Origin: Fibrobacterota bacterium
GTDB taxonomy: Bacteria > Fibrobacterota > Fibrobacteria > UBA11236
Reading direction: 5' to 3'
Assembly: GCA_028287465.1 (NCBI GenBank)
Contig: JAQBPO010000066.1
Location: forward strand, 1-64,000
DNA: 64,000 bases
How positions within the stretch are numbered: position 1 is the first letter of the stretch; each line of letters opens with the position of its first letter. The translations under genes were made by a program, and so were the position numbers. Shown piece after piece: positions 32,781 to 40,573 of the stretch. The notes under the pieces were generated by a model. That model saw only the letters and a program-made list of their open reading frames with translations. It searched no databases and had not been told where the DNA came from.

Positions 32781-33815
32781 ATGTTCCAAGCCCGATTCCG
32801 CATCCTTGCCGTCTCCTTGGCCGTATCGGCCTTGTCCTTGGTTCAAGCGCGGGCCCAAAACCCGGCCTTCCGGGTCCTGGTCTTTTCGGGCACCGGGGGA
32901 TTCGTTCATGATTGCATCCCGGCCGCCAACAAGTTCATGCAGGATCTGGGCGCGGCGAACAATTTCACCGTGGACGTTTCGAACGCTGCCTCGGTCTTCA
33001 CCGCGGCCAACCTGGCCAAGTACAAGGTGATCGTCTGGAACAATACCACCAAGCCGGGTTCCCTCCTGAACCTGGATCAACGCGCGGCCTTCCTCGCCTG
33101 GGCCAAGACCAACGGCTACTTCGGCCTCCATGCCGCCCTCGACACGGAAGGATCCTGGCCCGAGATCATCGACTGGGTGGGAGTGCAATTCAGTTCCCAC
33201 GGCACGGGCATGCCCACGGTGCGCCTGGATCCGGAAGGCAAGGGAAGCGAGGTCACCGCGGGCGTGGGGGACTCGGTGAAGATGGACGAGGAATGGTACA
33301 GTTTCAAATCCAATCCGCGCGGCATCCCGGGCCTCAAGGTGCTATACGCGGTCGATGAATCCACCTGCCCTTATTGCGTGAAGATGGGCGATCATCCCGT
33401 GGCCTGGATCCGCGAGCATCCCGCCACCGGCGGGCGCGTCTTCTACATGGCCATGGGCCATATGCCCTACGTGTACCAGAACCATGCCTTCTCCAAGAAG
33501 CTGATGCTTAACGCCATGCTATGGGTGGCCAAGGCCGGCACGCCATCCGTCGCCTTGCGTCCGGCCCGTCCCGCCGGAGCCGAGGGCGCCGCCAATGCGC
33601 GCGTCGAAACCGGGGTAGCCAGCCTCACCATCGCCTTCCCGGAGGAAGGGTCCCATTCGCTCTTGGTCTCGACCTTGCAGGGCAAGCGCATCGCCGCCAG
33701 GCAGGGCCATGGCCGCGCCAGCTATGCCATCGGCGGGCTCCAGTCCGGCATGGTCTATTCCGTGGCCTCGCATAGCTCCGCGGGCAGCGTATCGAAACTG
33801 GTTCTGATTCCCTGA
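32781..33815 (+). CDS. Secreted ThuA-like protein with C-terminal sorting-type domain
   Basis: A 344-residue exported protein. The signal peptide ends at about residue 25 (QARAQ). A ThuA-like domain (trehalose-utilisation fold, related to class I glutamine amidotransferases) spans about 30-250: RVLVFSGTGGFVHD, LHAALDTEGSW and VFYMAMGHMP are typical. The last 75 residues form a beta-rich tail (HSLLVSTLQGKR, then GGLQSGMVYSV) like Por secretion domains. ThuA relatives probably handle oxidised or 3-keto sugars. The ribosome site is GGGGG. It sits next to the Gfo/Idh and isomerase operon, consistent with a shared sugar pathway. Confidence 0.83.
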   Translation: MFQARFRILAVSLAVSALSLVQARAQNPAFRVLVFSGTGGFVHDCIPAANKFMQDLGAANNFTVDVSNAASVFTAANLAKYKVIVWNNTTKPGSLLNLDQRAAFLAWAKTNGYFGLHAALDTEGSWPEIIDWVGVQFSSHGTGMPTVRLDPEGKGSEVTAGVGDSVKMDEEWYSFKSNPRGIPGLKVLYAVDESTCPYCVKMGDHPVAWIREHPATGGRVFYMAMGHMPYVYQNHAFSKKLMLNAMLWVAKAGTPSVALRPARPAGAEGAANARVETGVASLTIAFPEEGSHSLLVSTLQGKRIAARQGHGRASYAIGGLQSGMVYSVASHSSAGSVSKLVLIP

Positions 33816-33841
33816 CCCTTTCGGATTAAGGATCAAAGGAA

Positions 33842-33876
33842 AAGCCCCGGGGTCCAAGACCCCGGGGCTTCGTATT
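33842..33876. terminator. Strong bidirectional terminator
   Basis: A perfect 13-bp stem, AAGCCCCGGGGTC with its complement, closes a 3-base loop (33842-33870) and is followed by TATTTT on the plus strand. It lies between the convergent ThuA-like and helicase genes and can serve both. Confidence 0.8.
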
Positions 33877-33936
33877 TTACCGGGCGCCTATCGGCGCGCC
33901 GGGGAATGGGTTGCGGCCACCTGGGCGGCCGTGGCC

Positions 33937-35511
33937 TCAACGGCCGTTGCTGTAGTATTCCCGGGTATATTCCTTGCCCTGGCCCTGGGAGTTGCGGCGC
34001 TTGGTAGGACCGCGGCCATGGGTGGGCTGCGCGCTCTGGCCATCTCCCGGACCATTTCCGTTACCGCGCATATGCGCAGGCCGAGTATCCTCGCGACGGG
34101 GGGCATGGGAGGGCTGGGAGCCCGCGGGTTCATGGGATACGCGCGCGGGCTGGCTGCCGTTGGAGTCGCCCTGGTAGGCGCGTCCGGCCGGATTGTGGCC
34201 CGCCGAAGGACGGCGGTGACCGCTATCGCGGCGGCCGTCCGTGCGCTGGCGTCCCTGGCCTTCGCTGCTGCGGCTGCCGCTGCGCTGGCCGCGGGGGTTC
34301 CTGCCTCCCGAACGGTTCTCGGAGCCGGCCAGATCATCGGAGGCGGAGCGCCCGACGATTTCCTGGGGCACCGGGGTCTTGAGCTCGGAGTCATGGGGAA
34401 TGGGCGTCACGCGGATGCGCTGGCGGATGAGGCGTTCGATGCCGACGAGGTTGCCGCGATCGTCCGGTCCGCAGAACGAGAACGAGATCCCGGAGTGCCC
34501 GGCGCGGGCCGTGCGGCCGATGCGATGCACGTAGGTCTCGGGCTCATGGGGCAGATCGTAGTTCACAACGTGGGTGATTTCGTCCACGTCGAGTCCGCGG
34601 GCGGCCAGATCCGTCGCCACGAGCACGCGGGTGGAGCCTTCCTTGAAGTTGCTCAGGGAGCGCACGCGCGCGTTCTGGGACTTGTTGCCGTGGATGGCTT
34701 CGGAAGGGATGCCGAACTGCTCCAGGTTCTTCTTGAGCCGGTCCGCGCCATGCTTGGTGCGGGTGAACACGAGTACGCGGCTGACCGTCTCATCCGCGAG
34801 GATGTGGCGGAGCAGGGCGGACTTGTTGTCCTTGGTCACCATATAGACGCTCTGTTCGATCTTCTCGGCGGTGGTGGCGACCGGGGTCACCTCCACCTTC
34901 ACGGGATTGCGCAGCAGTCCGTGGGCCAGCTTGCTGATTTCGCTGGGCATGGTTGCCGAGAACAGCAGGGTCTGGCGCTTGGCGGGCAGCAGCTGGCAGA
35001 CCTTGCGCACATCGTTGATGAAGCCCATGTCGAGCATGCGGTCGGCTTCGTCCAGGGTGAAGATCTCGATGTTCCCCAAGGTCAGCGAACGCTGCCCGAG
35101 CAGATCCATGAGCCGGCCCGGGGTGGCGATGAGGATGTCCACGCCGGCGCGCAGCTTGGCCTTCTGGGGGCCGTCGCCGACTCCGCCGAAGATCACGGCC
35201 ATGCGCAGGTCCAGGTTCTTGCCGTAAACGGCGAAGCTCTCGGCGATCTGCAGGGCGAGCTCACGGGTGGGGGTGAGGACCAGGGCCCGGATGGGACGTC
35301 CGTTGGCGGGACGCTGGGCGGAAAGGTTCTGCAGCATGGGGAGGGCGAAAGCCGCCGTCTTGCCGGTGCCGGTCTGGGCGCAGCCCAGCACGTCGCGGCC
35401 TTCGAGGATGGACGGGATGCAAGCGGCCTGGACCGGGGTGGGCTTGGTATAGCCTTCGGCTTCGACTGCGGATAAAATGGACGGAATGAGATTCAGATCT
35501 CTGAATAGCAA
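33937..35511 (-). CDS. rhlE: DEAD-box RNA helicase, RhlE-like
   Basis: A 524-residue ATP-dependent RNA helicase with all core motifs in order: the Q motif region, AQTGTGKT, the DEAD box in DEADRML, SAT, and [10 protein letters not shown]. It unwinds RNA in ribosome assembly or degradation, often under cold stress. After about residue 380 the chain becomes a low-complexity, Arg/Gly/Ser/Gln-rich tail of about 140 residues typical of RNA-binding extensions. The 5' side has a leader of about 160 bases from a candidate promoter, reminiscent of cold-shock helicase leaders. RhlE is favoured over DeaD because of its length and the basic tail without a DbpA domain. Confidence 0.9.
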   Translation of the reverse strand: MLFRDLNLIPSILSAVEAEGYTKPTPVQAACIPSILEGRDVLGCAQTGTGKTAAFALPMLQNLSAQRPANGRPIRALVLTPTRELALQIAESFAVYGKNLDLRMAVIFGGVGDGPQKAKLRAGVDILIATPGRLMDLLGQRSLTLGNIEIFTLDEADRMLDMGFINDVRKVCQLLPAKRQTLLFSATMPSEISKLAHGLLRNPVKVEVTPVATTAEKIEQSVYMVTKDNKSALLRHILADETVSRVLVFTRTKHGADRLKKNLEQFGIPSEAIHGNKSQNARVRSLSNFKEGSTRVLVATDLAARGLDVDEITHVVNYDLPHEPETYVHRIGRTARAGHSGISFSFCGPDDRGNLVGIERLIRQRIRVTPIPHDSELKTPVPQEIVGRSASDDLAGSENRSGGRNPRGQRSGSRSSEGQGRQRTDGRRDSGHRRPSAGHNPAGRAYQGDSNGSQPARVSHEPAGSQPSHAPRREDTRPAHMRGNGNGPGDGQSAQPTHGRGPTKRRNSQGQGKEYTREYYSNGR

Positions 35512-35880
35512 AATAGAACTCCTAAGTTCTCAGAGCGGTGACGCTGGCTTTGCTCGGGTCCACGAGTAGTCCCCCTTGGACCGATGCCGCGTTTGGTGGG
35601 ACGAGGAAAACTCTGATGGTTCCTGGTCCGAGGAAGGCCGGCGAAATGAGGGGGAAACGTGCCGGTCTGCCTTCAATGATACAAATATTGCCGTTTTAAA
35701 CAAGCAGTATTTTCGGTACGTGCCCTTTGCAGGGTGCAAAAACCCAAATCGTTCGGGCACGGATGGCGGAACCCGTTCAAAAAGCCCCTCCGCAGCCGGA
35801 CCCGTCCGCTTCCGGCCGGGGGGTCACACCCATGTTTCACCCCGACCGGCATCCCGAGTCAAGCGGCGCACCGCATTCCC
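35512..35880. other. Long intergenic stretch, helicase leader
   Basis: No convincing coding region lies between the helicase start and the hairpin behind azoR. The part next to the helicase is probably its 5' untranslated leader. The distal part has a direct repeat GCGGCGCACC (35863-35872 and 35883-35892). Nothing else is recognisable. Confidence 0.5.
35676..35703 (-). promoter_or_regulatory. Candidate promoter of the RhlE-like helicase
   Basis: On the minus strand TTGTTT (35698-35703) and TATCAT (35676-35681) are 16 bases apart within the only AT-rich patch of the gap. This predicts a 5' leader of roughly 160 bases. Confidence 0.35.
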
Positions 35881-35917
35881 ATGCGGCGCACCCCGTTTCC
35901 CTTACGGGACGCCGCAT
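35881..35917. terminator. Interrupted hairpin directly after azoR
   Basis: ATGCGGCG pairs with CGCCGCAT (8 bp), with an inner CCCGT/ACGGG stem. It begins four bases past the azoR stop. There is no T-run on the minus strand, so termination is likely but not certain. Confidence 0.5.
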
Positions 35918-35920
35918 TTC

Positions 35921-36601
35921 CTAGGCAGCCAAGCCCGGCTCGCGGCCCAGGCCGAAACCTCCGGAACTGACCGCTTCCGAACGCCAGCGATCCGCGGTCG
36001 CGCGCAAGGCGGTTTTCACTTCCACCATGCGCTGGTTCTGGTCGCCGTGCACCTGGCTGTTGATCACCGGCAGATAGGTGATGTCTTCGATCCCCATCCA
36101 GCCGAAAACCCTGCGGAGGTACGGTTCGTGGAAGTCCCAGCCCTCGCGCGGACCGCCCTTGGCATAATCCCCGGCCCGCGTGGAAACGATGAGCATCTTC
36201 TTGCCCTTGACCAGGCCTTCCAATCCCTTCGCCCCGCGCGCCACCGTCCTGCCCATGCGCACCACCTGATCGATGTAGGTCTTGAAGGATCCGGGGATGG
36301 TGAAGTTGTACATGGGCACGCCGAATACGTAGGCATCCGCGGCCAGGAACTCCTCCACCAGGGCGTCGGAAACCTCCAAGGCCGCGCGCTTCTTCCCGGT
36401 CAACTCCGATCCGGCCGGGGCATAGATGGCCTCGAGCAGATCACTGGTGACGATGGGGGCGGGATTCAGGTTCAGGTCCCGGTAGACTATGGCGTCCCGG
36501 GGATTCTCCTTCAGCCAGTCCGCCGCGAAGCCGGCGGTAAGCTGGCGCGATACCGATCCCATGACGGTGGCGCTCGAGTCGATGTGTAACAGGGTGTTCA
36601 T
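35921..36601 (-). CDS. azoR: FMN-dependent NADH-azoreductase
   Basis: A 226-residue flavodoxin-fold NAD(P)H:quinone/azo reductase. The FMN phosphate loop DSSATVMGSVSRQL is at residues 8-21, the PMYNFTIPGSFKTYID block at about 96-111 is diagnostic of AzoR, and the STRAGDY segment follows. Such enzymes detoxify quinones and electrophiles by two-electron reduction. It is the last gene of a marR-doxX-azoR unit, 43 bases after doxX, a common arrangement for quinone or thiol stress under MarR control. Confidence 0.92.
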   Translation of the reverse strand: MNTLLHIDSSATVMGSVSRQLTAGFAADWLKENPRDAIVYRDLNLNPAPIVTSDLLEAIYAPAGSELTGKKRAALEVSDALVEEFLAADAYVFGVPMYNFTIPGSFKTYIDQVVRMGRTVARGAKGLEGLVKGKKMLIVSTRAGDYAKGGPREGWDFHEPYLRRVFGWMGIEDITYLPVINSQVHGDQNQRMVEVKTALRATADRWRSEAVSSGGFGLGREPGLAA

Positions 36602-36644
36602 GCGGTGACCTTTCTTTCCGATATCCCCGGGGATATCCTTGTTG

Positions 36645-37175
36645 TTAAAACCCGTTCCCGGAAAACCTGCGAGCGATGGAGCGATCCGCGGCCCAGCGGC
36701 CCCCGCCCTTGATCATGAGCACAACCGCGATGGCGATCACGGGGATGAAGTACTCGATCCCTTCCCCGGCCTGCTTGCCCATCCAGTTCAGGAAGAACCC
36801 GTTGGCCGCGTGCACCATCAGGGCCGCTCCCAGCATCACCAGGCTTATCCCGAACGCCGACCACCGCGTGAAGAAGCCGGCGACCAATGCGAAAGGCCCC
36901 AGGAACTCGGCGGCCATCACGGCCAAGGCCAGGGGGAGGGGCATGCCATTGCCCGTGAAGGCGGCCAAGGTGCCCTTGAATCCGAAACCGCCGAACCAGC
37001 CGAGGACCTTTTGCGCTCCGTGGGGGAACATGGCCAGGGCGAGGGTAAGGCGGAGAATCAGGGAACCGATATCGCCGTCGGTGGCGAAGAACCGATACAA
37101 GGCATTGCGGACCCGTTCAGGGCGTTGGGACGCATTGCGGACAGGGGTGGGACGGAGGGCGGTTTGGGTATTCAT
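36645..37175 (-). CDS. DoxX-family membrane protein
   Basis: A 176-residue inner-membrane protein with four hydrophobic helices and the DoxX features: LRLTLALAMFPHGAQKVLGWFGG near residue 40, and GFFTRWSAFG. DoxX proteins act with oxidoreductases in redox or thiol-stress responses, though the exact reaction is unclear. The ATG at 37175 has AAAGGA upstream. An operator-like palindrome matching the one upstream of marR lies 69-82 bases before the start, so MarR repression is likely. Confidence 0.85.
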   Translation of the reverse strand: MNTQTALRPTPVRNASQRPERVRNALYRFFATDGDIGSLILRLTLALAMFPHGAQKVLGWFGGFGFKGTLAAFTGNGMPLPLALAVMAAEFLGPFALVAGFFTRWSAFGISLVMLGAALMVHAANGFFLNWMGKQAGEGIEYFIPVIAIAVVLMIKGGGRWAADRSIARRFSGNGF

Positions 37176-37243
37176 CAGGAATCCTTTCGATAGATACGGT
37201 TTAGTGATTGATGGTTTCTGGATGGATTGTTAATAGCGGAATT

Positions 37244-37257
37244 GTTCATGTATAAAC
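37244..37257. promoter_or_regulatory. Operator-like site upstream of doxX
   Basis: This 14-base site matches the palindrome upstream of marR at 12 of 14 positions, including the shared block GTATAAAC. It sits in the AT-rich promoter gap between marR and doxX and is a probable MarR binding site. Confidence 0.55.
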
Positions 37258-37274
37258 TATATGGGTAAAAAAAA

Positions 37275-37724
37275 TCAGTCCTGGAGGGAGAGCCTTTTCA
37301 GCAGTCCTTTAAGGGTCTCGAGCTCTTCTTCCTGCAGACCGGACATCATGGTTTCCACGGCTCCGACTTGTTCTGGAAAGGCTTTACTCAGTATTTCCTT
37401 GCCTCCTTCGGTGATACGGACCTTATTCACCCGGCGATCACCCGGAACCTGCAACCGCTCCACCCACCCGCGCTCGGTCAGGCGGTCGATGAGGCCGACC
37501 AGGTTTCCCTTGGTCACCTGAAGCCGGGCGGCCAGTTCCTGCTGATTGGTGCAATCGGCCACGGCCAGGGTGGACAGGACTTCGAACTGGGGAACGGTAA
37601 GGTTATGCCGTTGCAGCAAGGTCGCGACCTGGGACTGCAGAAAATCATACGTACGGATCATCTGGAGCCAGCAATCGAGGCTTTTCTTCGATTTTTCGCC
37701 TTTGGGGCAACTGTTCTCATCCAT
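37275..37724 (-). CDS. MarR-family transcriptional regulator
   Basis: A 149-residue winged-helix regulator. The DNA-binding core is visible: LTVPQFEVLSTLA, then the recognition region QELAARLQVTKGNLVGLIDRL and the wing VQVPGDRR-like segment with DRRVNKVRIT. A Cys near residue 57 and another near the N-terminus could sense oxidants or quinones, but this is speculative. It precedes doxX and azoR on the same strand and probably represses all three. Its own promoter region has an AT-rich palindrome starting four bases before the ATG. Confidence 0.88.
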   Translation of the reverse strand: MDENSCPKGEKSKKSLDCWLQMIRTYDFLQSQVATLLQRHNLTVPQFEVLSTLAVADCTNQQELAARLQVTKGNLVGLIDRLTERGWVERLQVPGDRRVNKVRITEGGKEILSKAFPEQVGAVETMMSGLQEEELETLKGLLKRLSLQD

Positions 37725-37727
37725 ACA

Positions 37728-37741
37728 GTTTAAGTATAAAC
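37728..37741. promoter_or_regulatory. Palindromic operator upstream of marR
   Basis: GTTTA and TAAAC face each other across AGTA. The site starts four bases upstream of the marR ATG and repeats, with two changes, upstream of doxX. It is a likely autoregulatory MarR operator. Confidence 0.6.
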
Positions 37742-37786
37742 CATTTCTGACCAGAAGTCAATAGATGCGGAGAGAAATGTATGGAG

Positions 37787-38085
37787 GGGGCTGGTCCTGC
37801 CAGTATCAGCATCCCTTCCTTCACCGACATCTTTTTCGCCTTTCCCGCCTCCACCGATTGGCCCGGTTCCACGAGCACCATCCAGACGTTTCCGGAAAGG
37901 TGGGCGTCCGCGGGCGTGCCGGATTCGGCCGGTGCCCTGGTAACATCAGCGATACCCATGGCCCCGCCTTCCGGTTCCTGGGGATCGCGTGCTTCCGGAA
38001 GGCGGTATGCCCTTTCTCCCTGAAGGCGGGGGAGGGCCCCGGCTTTGTCCTTGAGGAAGAAGCTATAGTCCCGCAACCGGAACAC
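37787..38085 (-). pseudogene. Decayed remnant of a biotin-carboxylase-type protein (urea carboxylase C-terminus-like)
   Basis: The minus-strand reading has FRLRDYSFFL followed by a charged stretch, as near the end of urea carboxylase, and then GNVWMVLVEPGQSVEAG, which closely follows the opening of a biotinyl carrier domain. The expected lysine motif (EAMKM or ESMKM) is replaced by a shortened AKKMS, so the biotin site appears deleted. The reading continues as unrelated sequence into the marR operator and stops at 37717 inside marR. No preceding domains are present. It is therefore best seen as a relic rather than a working gene. The rest of the gap (37742-38147) holds no other gene. Confidence 0.42.
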
Positions 38086-38124
38086 TTTGGGTTCGGTCCA
38101 TAGGCCCTCTTTAAATACGGCCGA

Positions 38125-38142
38125 GGTAAGAGTAACCTTACC
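38125..38142. repeat. Dyad next to the TSUP permease start
   Basis: GGTAAG and CTTACC form a perfect 6-bp inverted repeat with a 6-base spacer, ending five bases before the permease ATG and just downstream of an AT-rich TTTAAAT patch. It could be an operator or a small hairpin covering the ribosome site. Confidence 0.4.
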
Positions 38143-38147
38143 AGACG

Positions 38148-38912
38148 ATGACGCTCCTGCAGGCCCTCGTCCTTTTCCTCGCGGGCATCCTGGCCGGCGG
38201 CCTGAACGCTTTGGCGGGCGGGGGCGGATTCATCACCCTGCCCGCCCTCATCTGGAGCGGCGCGGCTCCCATCCTGGCCAATATAGGCGGCACCATAGCG
38301 GTATGGCCTGGCCTCATCGCGGCCCTGTTCGCGTATCGCCGCAACCTGCAGGGACATAAGCATCCCCTCAAGGTCTACCTGACGATCGCCGTATGCGGCG
38401 GCGCTCTGGGGGCTTTCCTCCTCCTTTTCACCACCAATGCCTTTTTCATGGCCTTGTTGCCCTGGCTTCTCCTGTTCGCGACCACGCTTTTCATCTCCGG
38501 AAAAAGGATCACGGCCCGCCTGACCGCGGCCCGGGGCGAAGGCAAGGCCTTTCCGGCTCCCATCGTGCGCACCCTGCTGTTCCTGATCGCGGTCTACGGG
38601 GGCTACTTCGGCGGCGGGATGGGCATCATGACCCTGGCCGTGCTGACCTTGATCGGGATGCAGGATATCCACGAGATGAACGCCTTGAAATCCCTCCTGG
38701 TCGTGGTCATCAACGGCATCGGGGTGGCCATCTTCGTGGCGTCGGGCAAGGTGGAATGGTCCCGTTGCCTGGTGATGACCGTCGGATGCATCATCGGCGG
38801 CTACGGAGCGGGCAACCTGGTGCAGAGGGTGGACCCGGCCAAGGTACGGATACTCATCGCCCTCCTCGCCTCCGGAATGACCCTGTACTTTTTCATCCGC
38901 GCCTATGGCTGA
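38148..38912 (+). CDS. TSUP-family (TauE/SafE) anion permease
   Basis: A 254-residue membrane protein with two homologous halves, each beginning with a Gly-rich signature: LAGGLNALAGGGGF near residue 15 and GGYFGGGMGIMTL near 147. The TSUP family moves sulfur-containing or organic anions such as sulfite, sulfoacetate or carboxylates. No substrate can be assigned. No ribosome site is obvious; a dyad covers the expected position. The DinB-like gene follows by 51 bases. Confidence 0.85.
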   Translation: MTLLQALVLFLAGILAGGLNALAGGGGFITLPALIWSGAAPILANIGGTIAVWPGLIAALFAYRRNLQGHKHPLKVYLTIAVCGGALGAFLLLFTTNAFFMALLPWLLLFATTLFISGKRITARLTAARGEGKAFPAPIVRTLLFLIAVYGGYFGGGMGIMTLAVLTLIGMQDIHEMNALKSLLVVVINGIGVAIFVASGKVEWSRCLVMTVGCIIGGYGAGNLVQRVDPAKVRILIALLASGMTLYFFIRAYG

Positions 38913-38963
38913 GACCGTCGCCGGGACCGCCCGCATGCACCGGCGCAAGGAGGATTCCCCTTC

Positions 38964-39452
38964 ATGAACCCGGTTCCCGCCTGCACCCCTTTGGGAGTCC
39001 TGGAAGGCGTACGCAAGGATGTGCTTCGCCGGATCGAAGGCCTCGGGGAATCCGATGCGACCGCCGTTCCCCAGGGGTTCAGGAATTCCATCCATTGGAA
39101 CATCGGCCATCTCCTCCATGTGCAATGCGCCCATTGGTTCGTGCGCCGCGGATTGGACCTGCCGAACGACGTGGCCGACCTGGGCTTCCGCGCGTATTTC
39201 CGGGAAGGCAAATCCCCGGTCGATTACGACGGCCTGACGCCGTCCTTCACGCGTCTGTTGGACGCCTATCGGAAATACAGCCTGGATTTGCAGGCGAACT
39301 TCGGCGGCCTCCTGGCCGAGCCGCTCACCCAGCCTTTCGACTATCTGAATACGCGCTACGCGACCGTGGCGGATGACGCCCTTCTATTGGTGTTCCACGA
39401 AGGAGAGCATTTCCCCATGATCAACCGGTTGCTCAAGGCCCTTGGGAAATAG
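38964..39452 (+). CDS. DinB-like metalloprotein
   Basis: A 162-residue four-helix-bundle protein of the DinB/YfiT clan. The likely metal-binding histidines are in WNIGHLLH (about residues 45-52) and FHEGEHF (about 144-150). Members include metal-dependent thiol transferases such as bacillithiol transferases and enzymes of unknown function. A clear AGGAGG site supports the start. The product may act in stress or thiol chemistry, but no partner is evident. Confidence 0.72.
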   Translation: MNPVPACTPLGVLEGVRKDVLRRIEGLGESDATAVPQGFRNSIHWNIGHLLHVQCAHWFVRRGLDLPNDVADLGFRAYFREGKSPVDYDGLTPSFTRLLDAYRKYSLDLQANFGGLLAEPLTQPFDYLNTRYATVADDALLLVFHEGEHFPMINRLLKALGK

Positions 39453-39498
39453 ATCCGGGGAAAAGCGCCGCCGGCCTATAGGGACGGAATGAAAACAT

Positions 39499-39514
39499 CC
39501 CTGGGCGGCCAGGG
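39499..39514 (-). terminator. Probable terminator of the tRNA-Asn transcript
   Basis: CCCTGG and CCAGGG form a 6-bp stem with a 4-base loop, and on the minus strand a TTTT run follows. It lies 72 bases beyond the 3' end of the tRNA. Confidence 0.5.
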
Positions 39515-39586
39515 GCGATCGATTCGGATCCTTATGTTTTGCTTGGGAGCCTTACCTGAACCAAGGGTCAGGGGAGGCGGGAAAGT

Positions 39587-39661
39587 TGGCTGGTCAGGTA
39601 GGGGTCGAACCTACGACAACTCGGTTAACAGCCGAGGGCTCTACCACTGAGCTACTGACCA
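39587..39661 (-). tRNA. tRNA-Asn (anticodon GTT), CCA encoded
   Basis: Read on the minus strand, the acceptor TGGTCAG pairs with CTGACCA. The D arm is GCTCAGTGGTAGAGC, the anticodon stem CTCGG/CCGAG encloses a loop with GTT, and the T arm carries GGTTCGACC. The discriminator G is followed by a genomically encoded CCA (39587-39589). The tRNA stands alone in an otherwise empty gap, 39453-39763. No attachment-site duplication or integrase is seen nearby. Confidence 0.96.
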
Positions 39662-39763
39662 ATGCGGGTTTTAAGTTAATAAACTTCAAAATCGGCGTCT
39701 ATGCCGTCCGGTGGGAAATTTCCCTCCCCAAGCCCCAAATTTCTGATTGATTAACTTTAACAT

Positions 39764-40393
39764 ATGGCATTTACCCAGATTTTCACCCTGCTCCTGCTTC
39801 CCATCCTCCTTGCCGGCCTTCATGGCTGGTTCACCAATTGGCTCGCCATCAAATTGCTCCTTAAGCCGGTGCACCCCGTCAATATCCTGGGTTTCAAGAT
39901 CCAGGGCCTGCTGCCCCGGCGCCAGGCCGATCTGGCGGATCGGATCTCCGAGGCGATTTCGAGGGAGTTCCTCAAGGAGGAGGACATCATGGTCTTCCTC
40001 AAGAAAATCGAGCCCGCCAAGGCCATGCGCCAGTTGATCCTGGACAAGTGGGAAGAGAAGGTGGGGGAATTCCTCGGCACCATGCCGTTCATCAGCATGT
40101 TCGTGTCCTCGGACAAGCTCATCCGGATCCGGGACAAGGTCGCGGAAATCTTTTCCACCGAGGCGGAGAAATATACGGAACTCCTGGTCCAGAGCCTGGA
40201 AACCAAGATCGATTTGCGCGATACCATCAAGCGCAACATCCTGGCCTTCGATGTACAGAGGTTGAACAAGATCATCGAGGAAATCGGGTACAAGGAGTTC
40301 AATGAAATCGCCTTCATCGGCCTCGTGCTCGGCGTATTCATCGGTGTCGTCCAGGCCTTGGTGAATTTCTTCATATTCCGTGGCGGAACCTGA
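39764..40393 (+). CDS. DUF445-family membrane protein
   Basis: A 209-residue protein with hydrophobic helices at both ends and a charged helical centre. The N-terminal LHGWFTNWLAIKLLLKP with a following GLLPRRQADLADRI is the DUF445 (YheB/YjiN) signature. Function is unknown in the family. No ribosome site is visible; the AT-rich sequence before the ATG is unusual for this window. The 180 bases after it contain nothing recognisable. Confidence 0.78.
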   Translation: MAFTQIFTLLLLPILLAGLHGWFTNWLAIKLLLKPVHPVNILGFKIQGLLPRRQADLADRISEAISREFLKEEDIMVFLKKIEPAKAMRQLILDKWEEKVGEFLGTMPFISMFVSSDKLIRIRDKVAEIFSTEAEKYTELLVQSLETKIDLRDTIKRNILAFDVQRLNKIIEEIGYKEFNEIAFIGLVLGVFIGVVQALVNFFIFRGGT

Positions 40394-40573
40394 AGCGTAG
40401 GCTGATCGTTCCATACCTCCGTTCCCGATACCGGATATCGTCCTTTCCATCCCTAAAAACCTGAATTCAGGTTCGGAAATGCCTATCCCGCCTTACATTA
40501 GGGTGTAGGTTGGCCTGAGGTGGGCCAAGCTCGTTCAAGGTCTTGTCGGGGCCTTGCGAGTGTCTGGGGGGGG

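Noticed and set aside
35863-35892. Direct repeat GCGGCGCACC as part of a CRISPR-like or satellite array
   Set aside because: Only two copies 20 bases apart, one of which is part of the azoR hairpin.
37765-38103. Plus-strand frame of 112 codons in the gap before the TSUP gene
   Set aside because: No ribosome site or recognisable features, and the opposite strand gives a better explanation as a biotinyl-domain relic.
39587-39661. tRNA-Asn as an integration site for a mobile element
   Set aside because: No integrase, no direct repeat of the tRNA 3' end and no change of gene type next to it were seen.
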